13,104 nt of DNA from JBEHWX01 sp048498995 (lineage in GTDB: Bacteria; Bacteroidota; Ignavibacteria; OLB7), in contig JBEHWX010000136.1 in NCBI GenBank assembly GCA_048498995.1, forward strand, positions 1 through 13,104. The letters are read 5' to 3'. Under the pieces are notes generated by a model that was not told the DNA's origin, searched no databases, and saw only the letters and a list, made by a program, of their open reading frames with translations. The position numbers were made by a program, and so were the translations under genes. Positions 1-7,269 of this stretch are shown piece after piece; position 1 is the stretch's first letter, and every line of letters begins with the position of its first letter.

Positions 1-112
1 GTTGACCGCGCGTCGTTGACCGCGCGTCGTTGACCGCGCGTCGTTGACCGCGCGTCGTTGACCGCGCGTCGTTGACCGCGCGTCGTTGACCGCGCGTCGT
101 TGACCGCGCGTC
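1..112. repeat. Tandem repeat, eight perfect copies of a 14-bp unit
   Basis: The unit GTTGACCGCGCGTC is repeated eight times without a mismatch or gap and starts at the first base of the window, so the array probably extends upstream. The copies touch directly, with no spacers, so this is a minisatellite-like array and not a CRISPR. The period is not a multiple of three and a TGA recurs in every forward frame, so it is not coding on this strand. The perfect identity implies recent expansion or, less likely, an assembly artefact. Confidence 0.95.
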
Positions 113-611
113 GGCAGGCGCCCGTAGTCGGCGACTGTGGTAGGCGCACGTCTTCAGCGTGCGCACTGTTGTCCACGCACATCCCGCGCATCGTCAACAC
201 GGATCCGTACGCCCCCGCGCCGGTAGGGATTCCCTGAGCCCGATACCGACATGATGCACGCCATGCGATGTGGCGCAGGCTCTGTTGTCCGCGCACCTTC
301 CACCTGGTCGACTCGGACTGGCACACCCGCGCGGCGAGCGGCCACGGAGGGCCGCCCCTACCCGATCATTTCCTTGCCGGATCTCCCCTTCTCCCCCCGA
401 TCATCTCTCCTCGCCCGATCATCCAACGCACCCTCAATCCCCCTGTTTCCGGATGGAAATCCGCGTCCGGGGCTCGCGGCATGGGACTTGCGTTGTCGGA
501 GCCCGGCCACGACCATGCCGTTGTCATCTCCCCCCCAACAGGGTCGATGATGTCAGAGGAGCATGAGTGCGACGTTTTCAGTACAGAACAAATGTCTGGA
601 GGATGGTGAGC
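113..611. other. Gene-free region with interspersed hairpin elements
   Basis: About 500 bases without a convincing gene. Short open frames exist on both strands but they overlap one another and have R/P/S-rich, unstructured translations. The region holds one copy of a hairpin element found again near 7270, a second hairpin at 338-355 (arms GCGGCC and GGCCGC) within a GGAGGGCCGCCCCTAC context, a short duplicated GTTGTCC-purine-CGCAC segment (near 169 and 284), and three copies of CCCGATCAT between 359 and 423. No convincing sigma-70 promoter for the downstream stress gene was seen. Confidence 0.6.
140..164. repeat. Interspersed hairpin element, copy 1
   Basis: A 25-base element beginning GTAGGCGCACG. 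It contains a perfect 7-bp inverted repeat (GCGCACG at 144-150 and CGTGCGC at 158-164) around the 7-base loop TCTTCAG. A second copy at 7270-7294 matches at 23 of 25 positions. Both copies are intergenic. This looks like a dispersed REP-type palindromic element; its function is not visible from the sequence. Confidence 0.7.
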
Positions 612-1142
612 ATGGAGTATTCGAACACGACGACCACGGGTCCGTACATGACGGCCCTCTTCCCCGATCGGGACAACGCCGAGCACGCCTACGAGGCGCT
701 CGCCGACCGCGGCTACACCCGCGACGACATCAGCGTGATGATGTCCGACGAGACCCGGACGCAGCACTTCGCCCATGGGGAGACCGAGCTCGGCAACAAG
801 GCGGCCGAGGGAGCAGGCATCGGAAGCGCCATCGGCGGCACCGTCGGTGCCGTGCTGGCGGCCATCGTCGCCGGCGTGAGCACCATCGCCCTGCCGGGCA
901 TCGGACTGGTGATCGCCGGACCGATCGCCGCGGCCCTGGCCGGCGCGGGAGCCGGTGGACTTACCGGTGGCCTGCTCGGCGGACTCATCGGCGCCGGCAT
1001 CCCGGAGGAGCGCGCCAAGCATTACGAAGAGGGGATCCGCCACGGCGGCATCGTCCTCGGTGTCCGCCCCCGCACGCCGGACGACGCGGACTACATCGCC
1101 GACAAGTGGGACAAGTACCACGGCAAGGAAATCCATCGCTGA
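612..1142 (+). CDS. Glycine-zipper general stress protein (YflT/GSP17M-like)
   Basis: A 176-residue protein. Residues about 12-45 resemble the N-terminal module of heat-induced stress proteins of the YflT / general stress protein 17M type, with an ALFPDRDNAEHAYEAL start and a GYTRDDISVMM strand. The middle (about 60-130) is a long Gly/Ala-rich stretch with repeated GxxxG spacing, a glycine zipper likely to insert in or associate with membrane. The C-terminus returns to a GGIVLGVRP strand and a charged tail. I chose ATG 612 because GGAGG at 598-602 lies nine bases before it; in-frame ATGs at 567 and 603 lack such a site. The gene is monocistronic and converges on the ABC ATPase gene. The exact role is unknown; a stress-induced membrane-associated protein is the family-level inference. 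Confidence 0.75.
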   Translation: MEYSNTTTTGPYMTALFPDRDNAEHAYEALADRGYTRDDISVMMSDETRTQHFAHGETELGNKAAEGAGIGSAIGGTVGAVLAAIVAGVSTIALPGIGLVIAGPIAAALAGAGAGGLTGGLLGGLIGAGIPEERAKHYEEGIRHGGIVLGVRPRTPDDADYIADKWDKYHGKEIHR

Positions 1143-1202
1143 GCGAGCATGACGCAGGCAACGGGCAGGGGCGCCACGCGCGCGCCTGCCCGTTCCTCGC
1201 TC
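1141..1202. terminator. Two-tier hairpin between convergent genes
   Basis: The stress-gene stop codon runs into GAGCGAG (1141-1147), which pairs with CTCGCTC (1196-1202). Inside it, AACGGGCAGG (1160-1169) pairs perfectly with CCTGCCCGTT (1185-1194). There is no long T tract on either side, so this is not a textbook intrinsic terminator. Its position between two convergent genes makes transcription termination the likeliest role. Confidence 0.5.
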
Positions 1203-1275
1203 GACTCTCCGCTCGCCGCGATCGCCGTCAGGAACAAGCGCGGAAGCGCGATCCCGCGAGCGATCGCGCGGACCC

Positions 1276-1959
1276 TTACTCGCGACGCCGGTCCTGCACG
1301 ACGCGGCCGTCGCGCATCTCGATCACCCGGCCGGCGCGCGCGGCGATGGTCGGATCGTGCGTCGCCATCAGGAGCGTGACCCCTTCCCGCGCGGCCAGAT
1401 CGGACAGGAGCGCGAGCACGACCTCCCCGGTCCTGGAATCGAGGTTGCCGGTCGGCTCGTCGGCCAGAAGAATCCGCGGGGAGTTGACCAGCGAGCGGGC
1501 GATCGCCGTCCGCTGCATCTCGCCGCCGGAAAGCTCGTGCGGCGAGTGCTCGACCCGATGCCCCATGCCGACCGCCTCCAGCAGGGAGACCGCGCGTCGG
1601 CGGCTGACCTCCCGGTCGACCCCGGCAAGCTCCGCCGGCAGCGTCACGTTCTCCAGCACGGTGAGCGTCGGCATCAGGTTGAAGAATTGAAAGATGATGC
1701 CGATCGTGTCGCGGCGCATCAGCGTCAGCTCCCGATCGCCGATGGCGGTCACCTCCCGTCCGTCGACGTGCACCGATCCCCTGGTGGGAATGTCGATGCC
1801 GCCGACGACGTTGAGCAGCGTGCTCTTGCCGGAGCCGGAGGCGCCGATCAGGGAGACCAGCTCGCCAGCGCCGATCTCGAGGGAGACGCCGTCCAGCGCG
1901 CGCACGCCGTCGGCCTCCTCCCGGCCATAGATCTTCGTGACATTCTTCAGGGATATCAT
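1276..1959 (-). CDS. ABC transporter ATP-binding protein, LolD/MacB type
   Basis: A 227-residue nucleotide-binding subunit with the full motif set: Walker A GASGSGKST (39-47), Q-loop Gln91, signature LSGGE (143-147), Walker B running into DEPTGNLD (167-174) and switch His201. The FFNLMPTLTVLENV segment after the Q-loop and the DEPTGNLD motif are typical of the LolD / MacB / FtsE-like class that drives MacB-type permeases in lipoprotein release, peptide efflux or cell-envelope work. Length is normal for LolD. On the minus strand AGGTG lies about seven bases before the ATG at 1959. No permease, periplasmic adaptor or outer-membrane partner is next to it: upstream is a divergent lipoprotein gene and downstream a convergent stress gene. 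It is therefore an orphan ATPase whose permease must be elsewhere, and its substrate cannot be assigned. Confidence 0.92.
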   Translation of the reverse strand: MISLKNVTKIYGREEADGVRALDGVSLEIGAGELVSLIGASGSGKSTLLNVVGGIDIPTRGSVHVDGREVTAIGDRELTLMRRDTIGIIFQFFNLMPTLTVLENVTLPAELAGVDREVSRRRAVSLLEAVGMGHRVEHSPHELSGGEMQRTAIARSLVNSPRILLADEPTGNLDSRTGEVVLALLSDLAAREGVTLLMATHDPTIAARAGRVIEMRDGRVVQDRRRE

Positions 1960-2124
1960 CGCGCGACACCTCGATCGATTGCTTCGATGAACGATCCGGC
2001 ATCATTCCGCCGCTTCGGCCGATGCCATCTCTTGCACATTGACTATACTGACGGACTGCGCCGCGTGGCGCCCGGGGCCGGCATCGCAACGCCGGCGTCC
2101 CGATCTCCCCTTCGATGCAGCTCG

Positions 2125-2955
2125 ATGATGACCCGCAACTCAGTGGCCAATCGCTCCGACAGAACATCCGTCGCGGCCGGGACGTTCCGCCGCGCCGGGC
2201 GCCCTCTCGCGTCGTCGCTTGCCGTGGCGTCGATTGCCGCGGCGCTGCTGGCCGCGATCGCCACGGCCGGCTGCGGAGGCGCCAAGCCGGTGCCGCGGAA
2301 GATCACGCTGCCGGAGAACGTGATCGCGCACCCGCCGTCGATGAGCGTGATCGTCACCCGCCCGGGGCCGACGTCGCTGGCCACCTCGCTGCGCGCGCTC
2401 GGCGTCCGGTTCAGCCGGGTCACGATCGTCGAGAAGCGGGAGATGGTGCTTCCGGAGACGCCGGTGATCATCCTCGACGAGGAGGCGCTGGTGGACGAGG
2501 AGGTGCTCCGTCAGTATCCGGAGCTTCTCCGCTGGACGAAGGAGGGAGGCACGCTGATCATCCTTCGCCAGGATCCGCGGACGATGCAGACGCTGCGCGC
2601 GCGCGGCCATGGGGACGTGGCGTCGCGCGAGGTGAGCTACAGGGTGGAGCTCCATCCGGCCGGCGATCGCGAGCCGCTGTTGAGCTGGCCGAACCCGATC
2701 TCACGCGCCGACCTGGATTCGCTCGGACTGGAGGCGCATCAGCTCGCCTTCGGCAACTCCGAGTCGAAGGTGCTGCTGGCCGGCAACACGCAGCATGTCG
2801 ACTCCTCGGCGACGATCCTCGTCGAGCCGTTCGGCGCCGGAACACTCTGGTACGTGGGCGTGCCGATCGCCGCGCGCGCGGCCACCGGGCTCCCGGCCGA
2901 ACAGAAGATGCTGGCCAATCTCCTGACCGCCGTCGGGCCGCGGAGGGAGCTCTGA
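2125..2955 (+). CDS. Putative lipoprotein with GATase-like fold, function unknown
   Basis: A 276-residue protein I do not recognise by name. An Arg-rich N-region is followed by a hydrophobic stretch (about 28-49) ending in TAGC, which fits a lipoprotein signal with acylated Cys50, although Thr at -3 is less common than Leu. The mature part has alternating strands and helices, with a YPELLRWTKEGGTLIIL-type segment as in class I glutamine amidotransferase-like (ThuA/DUF4159-type) domains. Cys50 is the only cysteine, so a GATase active site is absent. ATG 2125 and ATG 2128 are adjacent and neither has a clear Shine-Dalgarno site, so the start is uncertain by one codon. The gene is divergent from the ABC ATPase gene and 63 bases ahead of the SDR gene, so co-transcription with the latter is possible. 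Export to the periplasm or outer membrane is an inference. Confidence 0.7.
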   Translation: MMTRNSVANRSDRTSVAAGTFRRAGRPLASSLAVASIAAALLAAIATAGCGGAKPVPRKITLPENVIAHPPSMSVIVTRPGPTSLATSLRALGVRFSRVTIVEKREMVLPETPVIILDEEALVDEEVLRQYPELLRWTKEGGTLIILRQDPRTMQTLRARGHGDVASREVSYRVELHPAGDREPLLSWPNPISRADLDSLGLEAHQLAFGNSESKVLLAGNTQHVDSSATILVEPFGAGTLWYVGVPIAARAATGLPAEQKMLANLLTAVGPRREL

Positions 2956-3018
2956 ACAGCACGACAAGAACTTCTTATCTTTCCCGAACGATCTCTTCAT
3001 TCCATTGAACTGAACCGT

Positions 3019-3810
3019 ATGGATCTCGAACTCAGGGACAAGACGGCTATCGTCACCGCGGCCAGCCACGGACTCGGCAAGGCCTGTGCCTTCCGCCTCG
3101 CGCGCGAAGGGGCCAACGTCGTGATCTGCGCGCGTGGCAAGGAAGATCTGATGAAGACCGCCGAGGAGATCTCGGCGTCCACCGGTCGCCGCGTCGAATG
3201 GGTGCAGGCGGACATCACCAAATCCGACGACATCGAGATGCTCGTCGACGCCACGCGCATCGCCTTCGGCGGCGTGGACATTCTGGTGACCAACTGCGGC
3301 GGCCCGAAGCGCGGCTCCTTCATCACGCTGGATGACGCGGCCTGGCGCGAAGCCTACGACATGGTGCTGATGAGCGTGGTCCGCCTGATCCGCTCGGCCG
3401 TGCCGCACATGCGCAACATGCAGAGCGGCAGGATCATCAACATCGTCTCGGTCAGCGTCAAGCAGCCGATCGAGCACCTGATGCTCTCCAACTCCATCCG
3501 GAGCGCCGTGGTCGGCCTGGCCAAGACCCTCTCGAACGAGCTGGCGCCGTTCGGCATCCTGGTCAACAACGTCGCCCCCGGCTACACTCTCACCAACCGG
3601 ATCTACGATCTGGCGATGGACGAGGCCAAGGAGCTCGGCATCTCTCACGAGGAGATCATGGCCAGCTTCCACGAGAACATTCCCCTGAACCGGATGGCCC
3701 GCCCGGAGGAGATCGCCGACGTGGTCGCGTTCCTGGCCTCGGGGCGCGCAAGCTACATCACCGGCGCGACCATTCCGATCGACGGCGGCTACTATCAGGG
3801 ACTGATGTAA
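3019..3810 (+). CDS. Short-chain dehydrogenase/reductase with atypical active site (BKR-like)
   Basis: A 263-residue Rossmann-fold SDR. The N-terminal dinucleotide-binding segment reads TAASHGLG (13-20) instead of the classical TGxxxGxG. VTNCGG (90-95) replaces the usual NNAG, and the C-terminus has the normal PEEIADVVAFLAS and ITGATIPIDGG segments. Aligning the GLAK segment (166-169) with classical SDRs puts Ser157 at the catalytic Tyr position and Arg161 at the catalytic Lys position; Ser144 keeps the catalytic Ser. This matches the BKR-like SDR subgroup represented by Aeropyrum APE0912 and Pseudomonas Q9HYA2, known for imperfect cofactor and tetrad motifs. It may have altered chemistry or a non-catalytic role. 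ATG 3019 is the first codon of the conserved MDLELRDKTAIVTA start; no clear Shine-Dalgarno precedes it. Its substrate is unknown. Confidence 0.88.
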   Translation: MDLELRDKTAIVTAASHGLGKACAFRLAREGANVVICARGKEDLMKTAEEISASTGRRVEWVQADITKSDDIEMLVDATRIAFGGVDILVTNCGGPKRGSFITLDDAAWREAYDMVLMSVVRLIRSAVPHMRNMQSGRIINIVSVSVKQPIEHLMLSNSIRSAVVGLAKTLSNELAPFGILVNNVAPGYTLTNRIYDLAMDEAKELGISHEEIMASFHENIPLNRMARPEEIADVVAFLASGRASYITGATIPIDGGYYQGLM

Positions 3811-3822
3811 GCATCCACGGGC

Positions 3823-3853
3823 CGAGGGCCTCGCGCTCCGGCGTGGGCCCTCG
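3823..3853 (+). terminator. Hairpin downstream of the SDR gene
   Basis: CGAGGGCC (3823-3830) and GGCCCTCG (3846-3853) form a perfect 8-bp stem with a 15-base loop, starting 12 bases after the SDR stop codon. There is no T run after it, so termination or RNA end-protection is only a suggestion. Confidence 0.35.
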
Positions 3854-3922
3854 CGTCCGGCCGGAGCTGTCGCTTGCCGACGCGCGGCCTGTCACGCCGG
3901 TGCCCCGCGCTCCCCGGAAGCT

Positions 3923-4036
3923 CCTCACGGGCTTCACGGCACCTCACGGGCTGTCTCGGCCCTCACGGGCTGTCTCAGCCCTCACGGGCTTCATAGCACC
4001 TCACGGGCTTCACGGCTCCTCATGGGCCTCAGCTCC
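3923..4036. repeat. 19-bp tandem repeat, six imperfect copies
   Basis: Six consecutive 19-base units start with CCTCACGGGCT (at 3923, 3942, 3961, 3980, 3999 and 4018, the last diverged to CCTCATGGGCC), and a decayed partial copy follows up to about 4050. The tract lies between the SDR gene and the ATP-grasp-like gene. It is open in the frame of the downstream gene, but the translation is a Gly/Ser/Pro-rich string that breaks off just before the conserved protein begins, so I read it as intergenic rather than as an N-terminal domain. Confidence 0.85.
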
Positions 4037-4094
4037 ACACGGGCTCTTCCCCGCGGCCGGCCGCGGAATGGCTCCCAGCAATCCGTCCCCGACC

Positions 4095-5291
4095 ATGATC
4101 CCCGAGATCCGCGAGCTCTACAACAGTACCTTCACGCCGCGGCGCTACGAGCGCTTCCTGGAGCGCCTGGACGATCGCTGCCGCACGAAGATCTCCTTCC
4201 GCGTGGCCGAGACGCCGCTGTTCGTGCCGAAGCACCTTCAGCGCCAGTGCGAGGAGGCGGCCGTGGAGCTCACGCTCCAGGCGCACGCCCCCGAGTATCT
4301 CCGCCACTCCGAGGCCACCCTCCGTCCCGAATACACCGTCGCCAATCAGCCCGAGCGCTCCACGTTCATGACCGTGGATTTCGCGCTGGCCGTCAGTCCG
4401 GATGGGGGCATCACGCCGAAGCTCGTGGAGCTTCAGGGCTTCCCCTCGCTGATGGGATTCCAGCTCTTCTACGCCGAGCTGCTGCAGGAGCATTACGCGC
4501 TCCCGCCGGAGCTGGTCTACATCAACGGCGGACATACCCGCAGCCAGTTCGTCGATATCCTCCGCCGCGCCATCGTGGCCGATGAGGACCCGGAGAACGT
4601 GGTGCTCCTCGAGCTCGATCCGTGGGGACAGAAGACGGTTCCCGACTTCATCGCGATGCGTGAGCTGCTCGGCATCTCGATCGTCGACATCAGGAGCGTC
4701 AGGATGATCGGCCGCCGGCTTCACTACGAGAAGGATGGCCGCGCCGTGCCGATCCACCGGATCTACAACCGCGCGATCGTCGACGAGATAGAGCGGAAGC
4801 GGGAGTCGATCCCCTTCAACTGGCATGACGATATCGACGTTGCCTGGGCCGGACATCCGAACTGGTATTTCCGGATCAGCAAGTTCACTCTCCCCTTCCT
4901 CGATCATCCGACGGTCCCACGCACCGTCTTCCTGAACCGGCTCGAACGGATGCCGGAGGATCTCGACCGCTACGTCCTGAAGCCCCTCTATTCCTTCGCC
5001 GGAGCCGGCGTGGTGGTGGGGCCGACGCCGGAGGAGGTGCGGAATATCCCGGCCGAGCTGCGCGACGGCTACGTGCTCCAGGAGCGCGTGGAGTACGCCG
5101 GCGCGGTCAAAACCCCCGAGGGACCGACCAAGGCGGAGCTCCGGATCATGCTCGTCTGGCTCCCGGACGAGGATCGCCCGCGGCCGCTGATGGGACTGGT
5201 CAGAATGGGACGCGGCAAGCTGATGGGGGTGGACTACAATTCGACACTCCGCTGGATCGGCGCCGGCTGCAATTTCTACGAAGAGAACTGA
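4095..5291 (+). CDS. ATP-grasp-like protein coupled to Rieske/cytochrome b genes
   Basis: A 398-residue soluble protein with no signal peptide. Features that suggest an ATP-grasp fold of the glutathionylspermidine-synthase-like or circularly permuted kind: KLVELQGFPSLMGFQ (109-123), a YVLKPLYSFAGAGVVVGPT segment (293-311) resembling the nucleotide-binding Lys strand and Gly loop, VLQERV (327-332) with an acidic residue where the hinge strand is expected, and ELRIMLVW (348-355) as a likely metal/phosphate strand. Members ligate a carboxylate to an amine or thiol with ATP; the substrates here are unknown. I chose ATG 4095 (MIPEIREL) because the in-frame extension to 3843 passes through the 19-bp repeats; ATG 4068 is the alternative. 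No clear Shine-Dalgarno is seen. The stop codon lies two bases before the Rieske start, so the two are probably co-translated, which suggests a role linked to the complex. Confidence 0.7.
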   Translation: MIPEIRELYNSTFTPRRYERFLERLDDRCRTKISFRVAETPLFVPKHLQRQCEEAAVELTLQAHAPEYLRHSEATLRPEYTVANQPERSTFMTVDFALAVSPDGGITPKLVELQGFPSLMGFQLFYAELLQEHYALPPELVYINGGHTRSQFVDILRRAIVADEDPENVVLLELDPWGQKTVPDFIAMRELLGISIVDIRSVRMIGRRLHYEKDGRAVPIHRIYNRAIVDEIERKRESIPFNWHDDIDVAWAGHPNWYFRISKFTLPFLDHPTVPRTVFLNRLERMPEDLDRYVLKPLYSFAGAGVVVGPTPEEVRNIPAELRDGYVLQERVEYAGAVKTPEGPTKAELRIMLVWLPDEDRPRPLMGLVRMGRGKLMGVDYNSTLRWIGAGCNFYEEN

Positions 5292-5293
5292 CG

Positions 5294-5725
5294 ATGGCTG
5301 ATCGGACGAACGGGTCGCGACGGCGGTTCCTCCTCTGGGGCGGGATGGCGACGGCGATCGTGGCGCCGGCCGCGTACGTGATCGAGCGCTACCTCTCGCC
5401 GCCGAAGACCCTCGGCGCGGTCTCCCCGGCCGGACGCGACGAGGCGCTGCCGGCCGGCGGCTCGAAGATCGTCAAGGTGGGATTGAAGGATGCCTTCGTG
5501 GCGCGTCGTGAGGATGGCACGCTCTACGCGCTCGACCTGGCCTGCACGCACGCCGGCTGCACGGTTGCCTGGAACGCCGCGCGCAACGAGTTCCTCTGCC
5601 CCTGCCACGACGGCCGCTTCTCCCGCGACGGCGCCGTGCTCGGCGGCCCGCCGAAGCTTCCGCTCCACCGGCTCGACGTGGAGGTGCGCAACGGCGTCAT
5701 CATGGTGGCGGAGGATCATGTCTGA
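5294..5725 (+). CDS. Rieske 2Fe-2S protein of a cytochrome bc-type complex
   Basis: A 143-residue Rieske iron-sulfur protein. The cluster-binding boxes are intact: CTHAGC (84-89) and CPCHDG (102-107), supplying two Cys and two His ligands plus the disulfide cysteines. The N-terminus has a twin-arginine-like motif (SRRRFLLWGG, 8-17) running into a single hydrophobic helix (about 13-30), as in Tat-exported, membrane-anchored Rieske subunits. It would take an electron from quinol at the Qo site of the cytochrome b encoded next and pass it to a c-type cytochrome or other acceptor. The start is two bases after the preceding stop, and its own stop overlaps the cytochrome b start by eight bases, so all three genes look translationally coupled. 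No cytochrome c1 or f gene follows. Confidence 0.93.
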   Translation: MADRTNGSRRRFLLWGGMATAIVAPAAYVIERYLSPPKTLGAVSPAGRDEALPAGGSKIVKVGLKDAFVARREDGTLYALDLACTHAGCTVAWNAARNEFLCPCHDGRFSRDGAVLGGPPKLPLHRLDVEVRNGVIMVAEDHV

Positions 5726-7217
5726 GGAGCACGCTCCCTATCGGACCGGCTCCGCGCCGGAGCACGCGACGGCCGCCACGCCCCGCCCGCTCGCCCCGGT
5801 CCTCGCCTGGCTCGGCCGCCTTCGCGTGCCGCAGGGGGAGCGGACCATCTGGTACTACTTCGGCTGGTTCACGCTCTTCCTTCTCGGCGTGATGATCGCC
5901 ACCGGCACCCTCCTTTCGATCTACTACGAGCCGAGCGCCGCGCCGGCCACGACCATCGACGGCAAGCCGATGCTGGCGGCGCGCGTCCGCGCCGGCACCA
6001 CGCTCGATCGCTACCCGCCGGGAACCATCATCCCGATTCCATACGATCCGGCCGGAGGGGAGCTGCTGGTGCCGCCGACGCTCCGCGCGGCCGTGGAGGT
6101 GCTCCGCGATTCGACCACCGGCGAGCCGATCCGCCCGAGCGGCGCCTGGACGAGCGTCGAATGGCGGATTATGCGGGAGGTCGAGTTCGGCCCCCTGATC
6201 CGCTCGCTCCACGCCTGGGGCGCGGGGATGCTCTTCGCCTCCCTCTTCATTCATCTGTTCAGCGCGCTGCTGAGCGGCGCCTACCGCCGTCCCCGCCGCG
6301 CCACCTGGACCACCGGCATGCTGCTTCTGCTGCTGGTGGTCGGCTCCGCCTTCACCGGATCGGTGCTTCCGTGGCACGTGCTCGGCGTCTCGGCCGCGCG
6401 CGTGGCCACCGGCTACGCCGAGCATGGCCTTCCGCTCCTCGGCGGCGCGCTCGCCTCGCTGCTGCGCGGAGGGACCGCCGTCGCCGCCCCCACCCTCACC
6501 AGAATCTTCTCGCTCCACGCCATCCTGCTTCCCCTGCTGATCCTCGGCGTCACGGCGCTTCACCTGCTGCTGGTGCATGCCGCCGGACTCCGCCATGATC
6601 GCGACGCGGTGGATGGGGCGCGGGGCACGCGGCGGGGAGCGCGCCGGATGCGCTCGGCGCTGGCGCTGGCCAGCGGATCGGCGCTGCTGCTGGCGATCGT
6701 TCCCGCGGTCACCGGCACGTTCGATCCCGGATCTCCCTACATCATGCTCCCGCTGGCGATCCTGCCGGTGGCCGTGGCGCATCTACTGGCCACGCTGATC
6801 GCCGGATCGCTCCGGACCGATGCCGGCCCGGCCGCCGCGACCGGACACGCCTGGCCGGAGGAGATCCCCTTTCACGGCCGCTGGATTCGTCGCGACATGA
6901 TCGCCTGGACGCTCGGCTTCGGCGTGCTGGCCACGATCGCCGCCGCCGCGCCACGCATCGTGGAGGGCACCGCAGGCTTCCCGATCGACCTGACCCGGCC
7001 GACGCCGCCGGCCGGACACGTCCGCCCCGAGTGGTATCTGCGCATCCCCTACGAGCTGCTGAACATGCTCCCGGGGAGCCTGGCGATGGCGGCGATCGCG
7101 CTCCTGCTGCTGGCGCTCTTCCTCGTTCCGGTGATCGATCCCGACGGCCGCCGCGCGCGCGCCGTCCGGGTGGCCGGGCTCCTGCTGCTGGCCCTCTCGG
7201 CCGCGCTGATGCGATAA
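5718..7217 (+). CDS. Fused cytochrome b of a bc-type quinol oxidoreductase, with insertions
   Basis: A 499-residue membrane protein combining the N-terminal (b6-like) and C-terminal (subunit-IV-like) halves. Heme ligands: His165 and His179 (14 apart) and His267 and His282 (15 apart, the spacing typical of cytochrome b6). GSVLPW (214-219) is the usual helix C end, and PEWY (437-440) marks the Qo site. Two features are odd. About 80 residues (71-150) separate the first helix from the heme helix B. Two extra hydrophobic segments (about 313-332 and 341-363) sit between helix D and the PFHGRWIRRDMI segment (384-395) that normally follows soon after. No CxxCH c-heme motif is present. ATG 5718 was chosen because it overlaps the Rieske stop and has GGAGG at 5710-5714. 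With the Rieske protein it should form a quinol-oxidising complex in the cytoplasmic membrane; the electron acceptor is not encoded nearby. Confidence 0.92.
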   Translation: MSEEHAPYRTGSAPEHATAATPRPLAPVLAWLGRLRVPQGERTIWYYFGWFTLFLLGVMIATGTLLSIYYEPSAAPATTIDGKPMLAARVRAGTTLDRYPPGTIIPIPYDPAGGELLVPPTLRAAVEVLRDSTTGEPIRPSGAWTSVEWRIMREVEFGPLIRSLHAWGAGMLFASLFIHLFSALLSGAYRRPRRATWTTGMLLLLLVVGSAFTGSVLPWHVLGVSAARVATGYAEHGLPLLGGALASLLRGGTAVAAPTLTRIFSLHAILLPLLILGVTALHLLLVHAAGLRHDRDAVDGARGTRRGARRMRSALALASGSALLLAIVPAVTGTFDPGSPYIMLPLAILPVAVAHLLATLIAGSLRTDAGPAAATGHAWPEEIPFHGRWIRRDMIAWTLGFGVLATIAAAAPRIVEGTAGFPIDLTRPTPPAGHVRPEWYLRIPYELLNMLPGSLAMAAIALLLLALFLVPVIDPDGRRARAVRVAGLLLLALSAALMR

Positions 7218-7269
7218 GCCCCTCGCCCGCCCGACGTTCGGCAAACCGCACATCGGCAACCGCGTGCCG

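Noticed and set aside
1..112. CRISPR array
   Set aside because: The 14-bp units are directly adjacent with no spacers.
563..1690. 375-codon forward frame across the stress gene and the ABC gene
   Set aside because: It is out of frame with the conserved stress protein and antisense to the ABC ATPase; its translation is an Arg-rich string typical of shadow frames.
2032..2049. Promoter with TTGCAC and TATACT ahead of the lipoprotein gene
   Set aside because: The two boxes are only six bases apart, far too close for a sigma-70 promoter; TATACT alone is too weak to call.
1091..2167. 358-codon reverse frame overlapping the ABC ATPase
   Set aside because: It overlaps the well-supported ATPase in a different frame and encodes an R/G/A-rich string without motifs.
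3843..4094. N-terminal extension of the ATP-grasp-like protein
   Set aside because: It is mostly translated 19-bp repeats, has no conserved features, and an internal ATG at 4095 starts exactly where the conserved sequence begins.
5700..6782. 360-codon reverse frame opposite cytochrome b
   Set aside because: It is antisense to a gene with intact heme ligands and PEWY; its translation is a charged R/G/E/Q-rich string.
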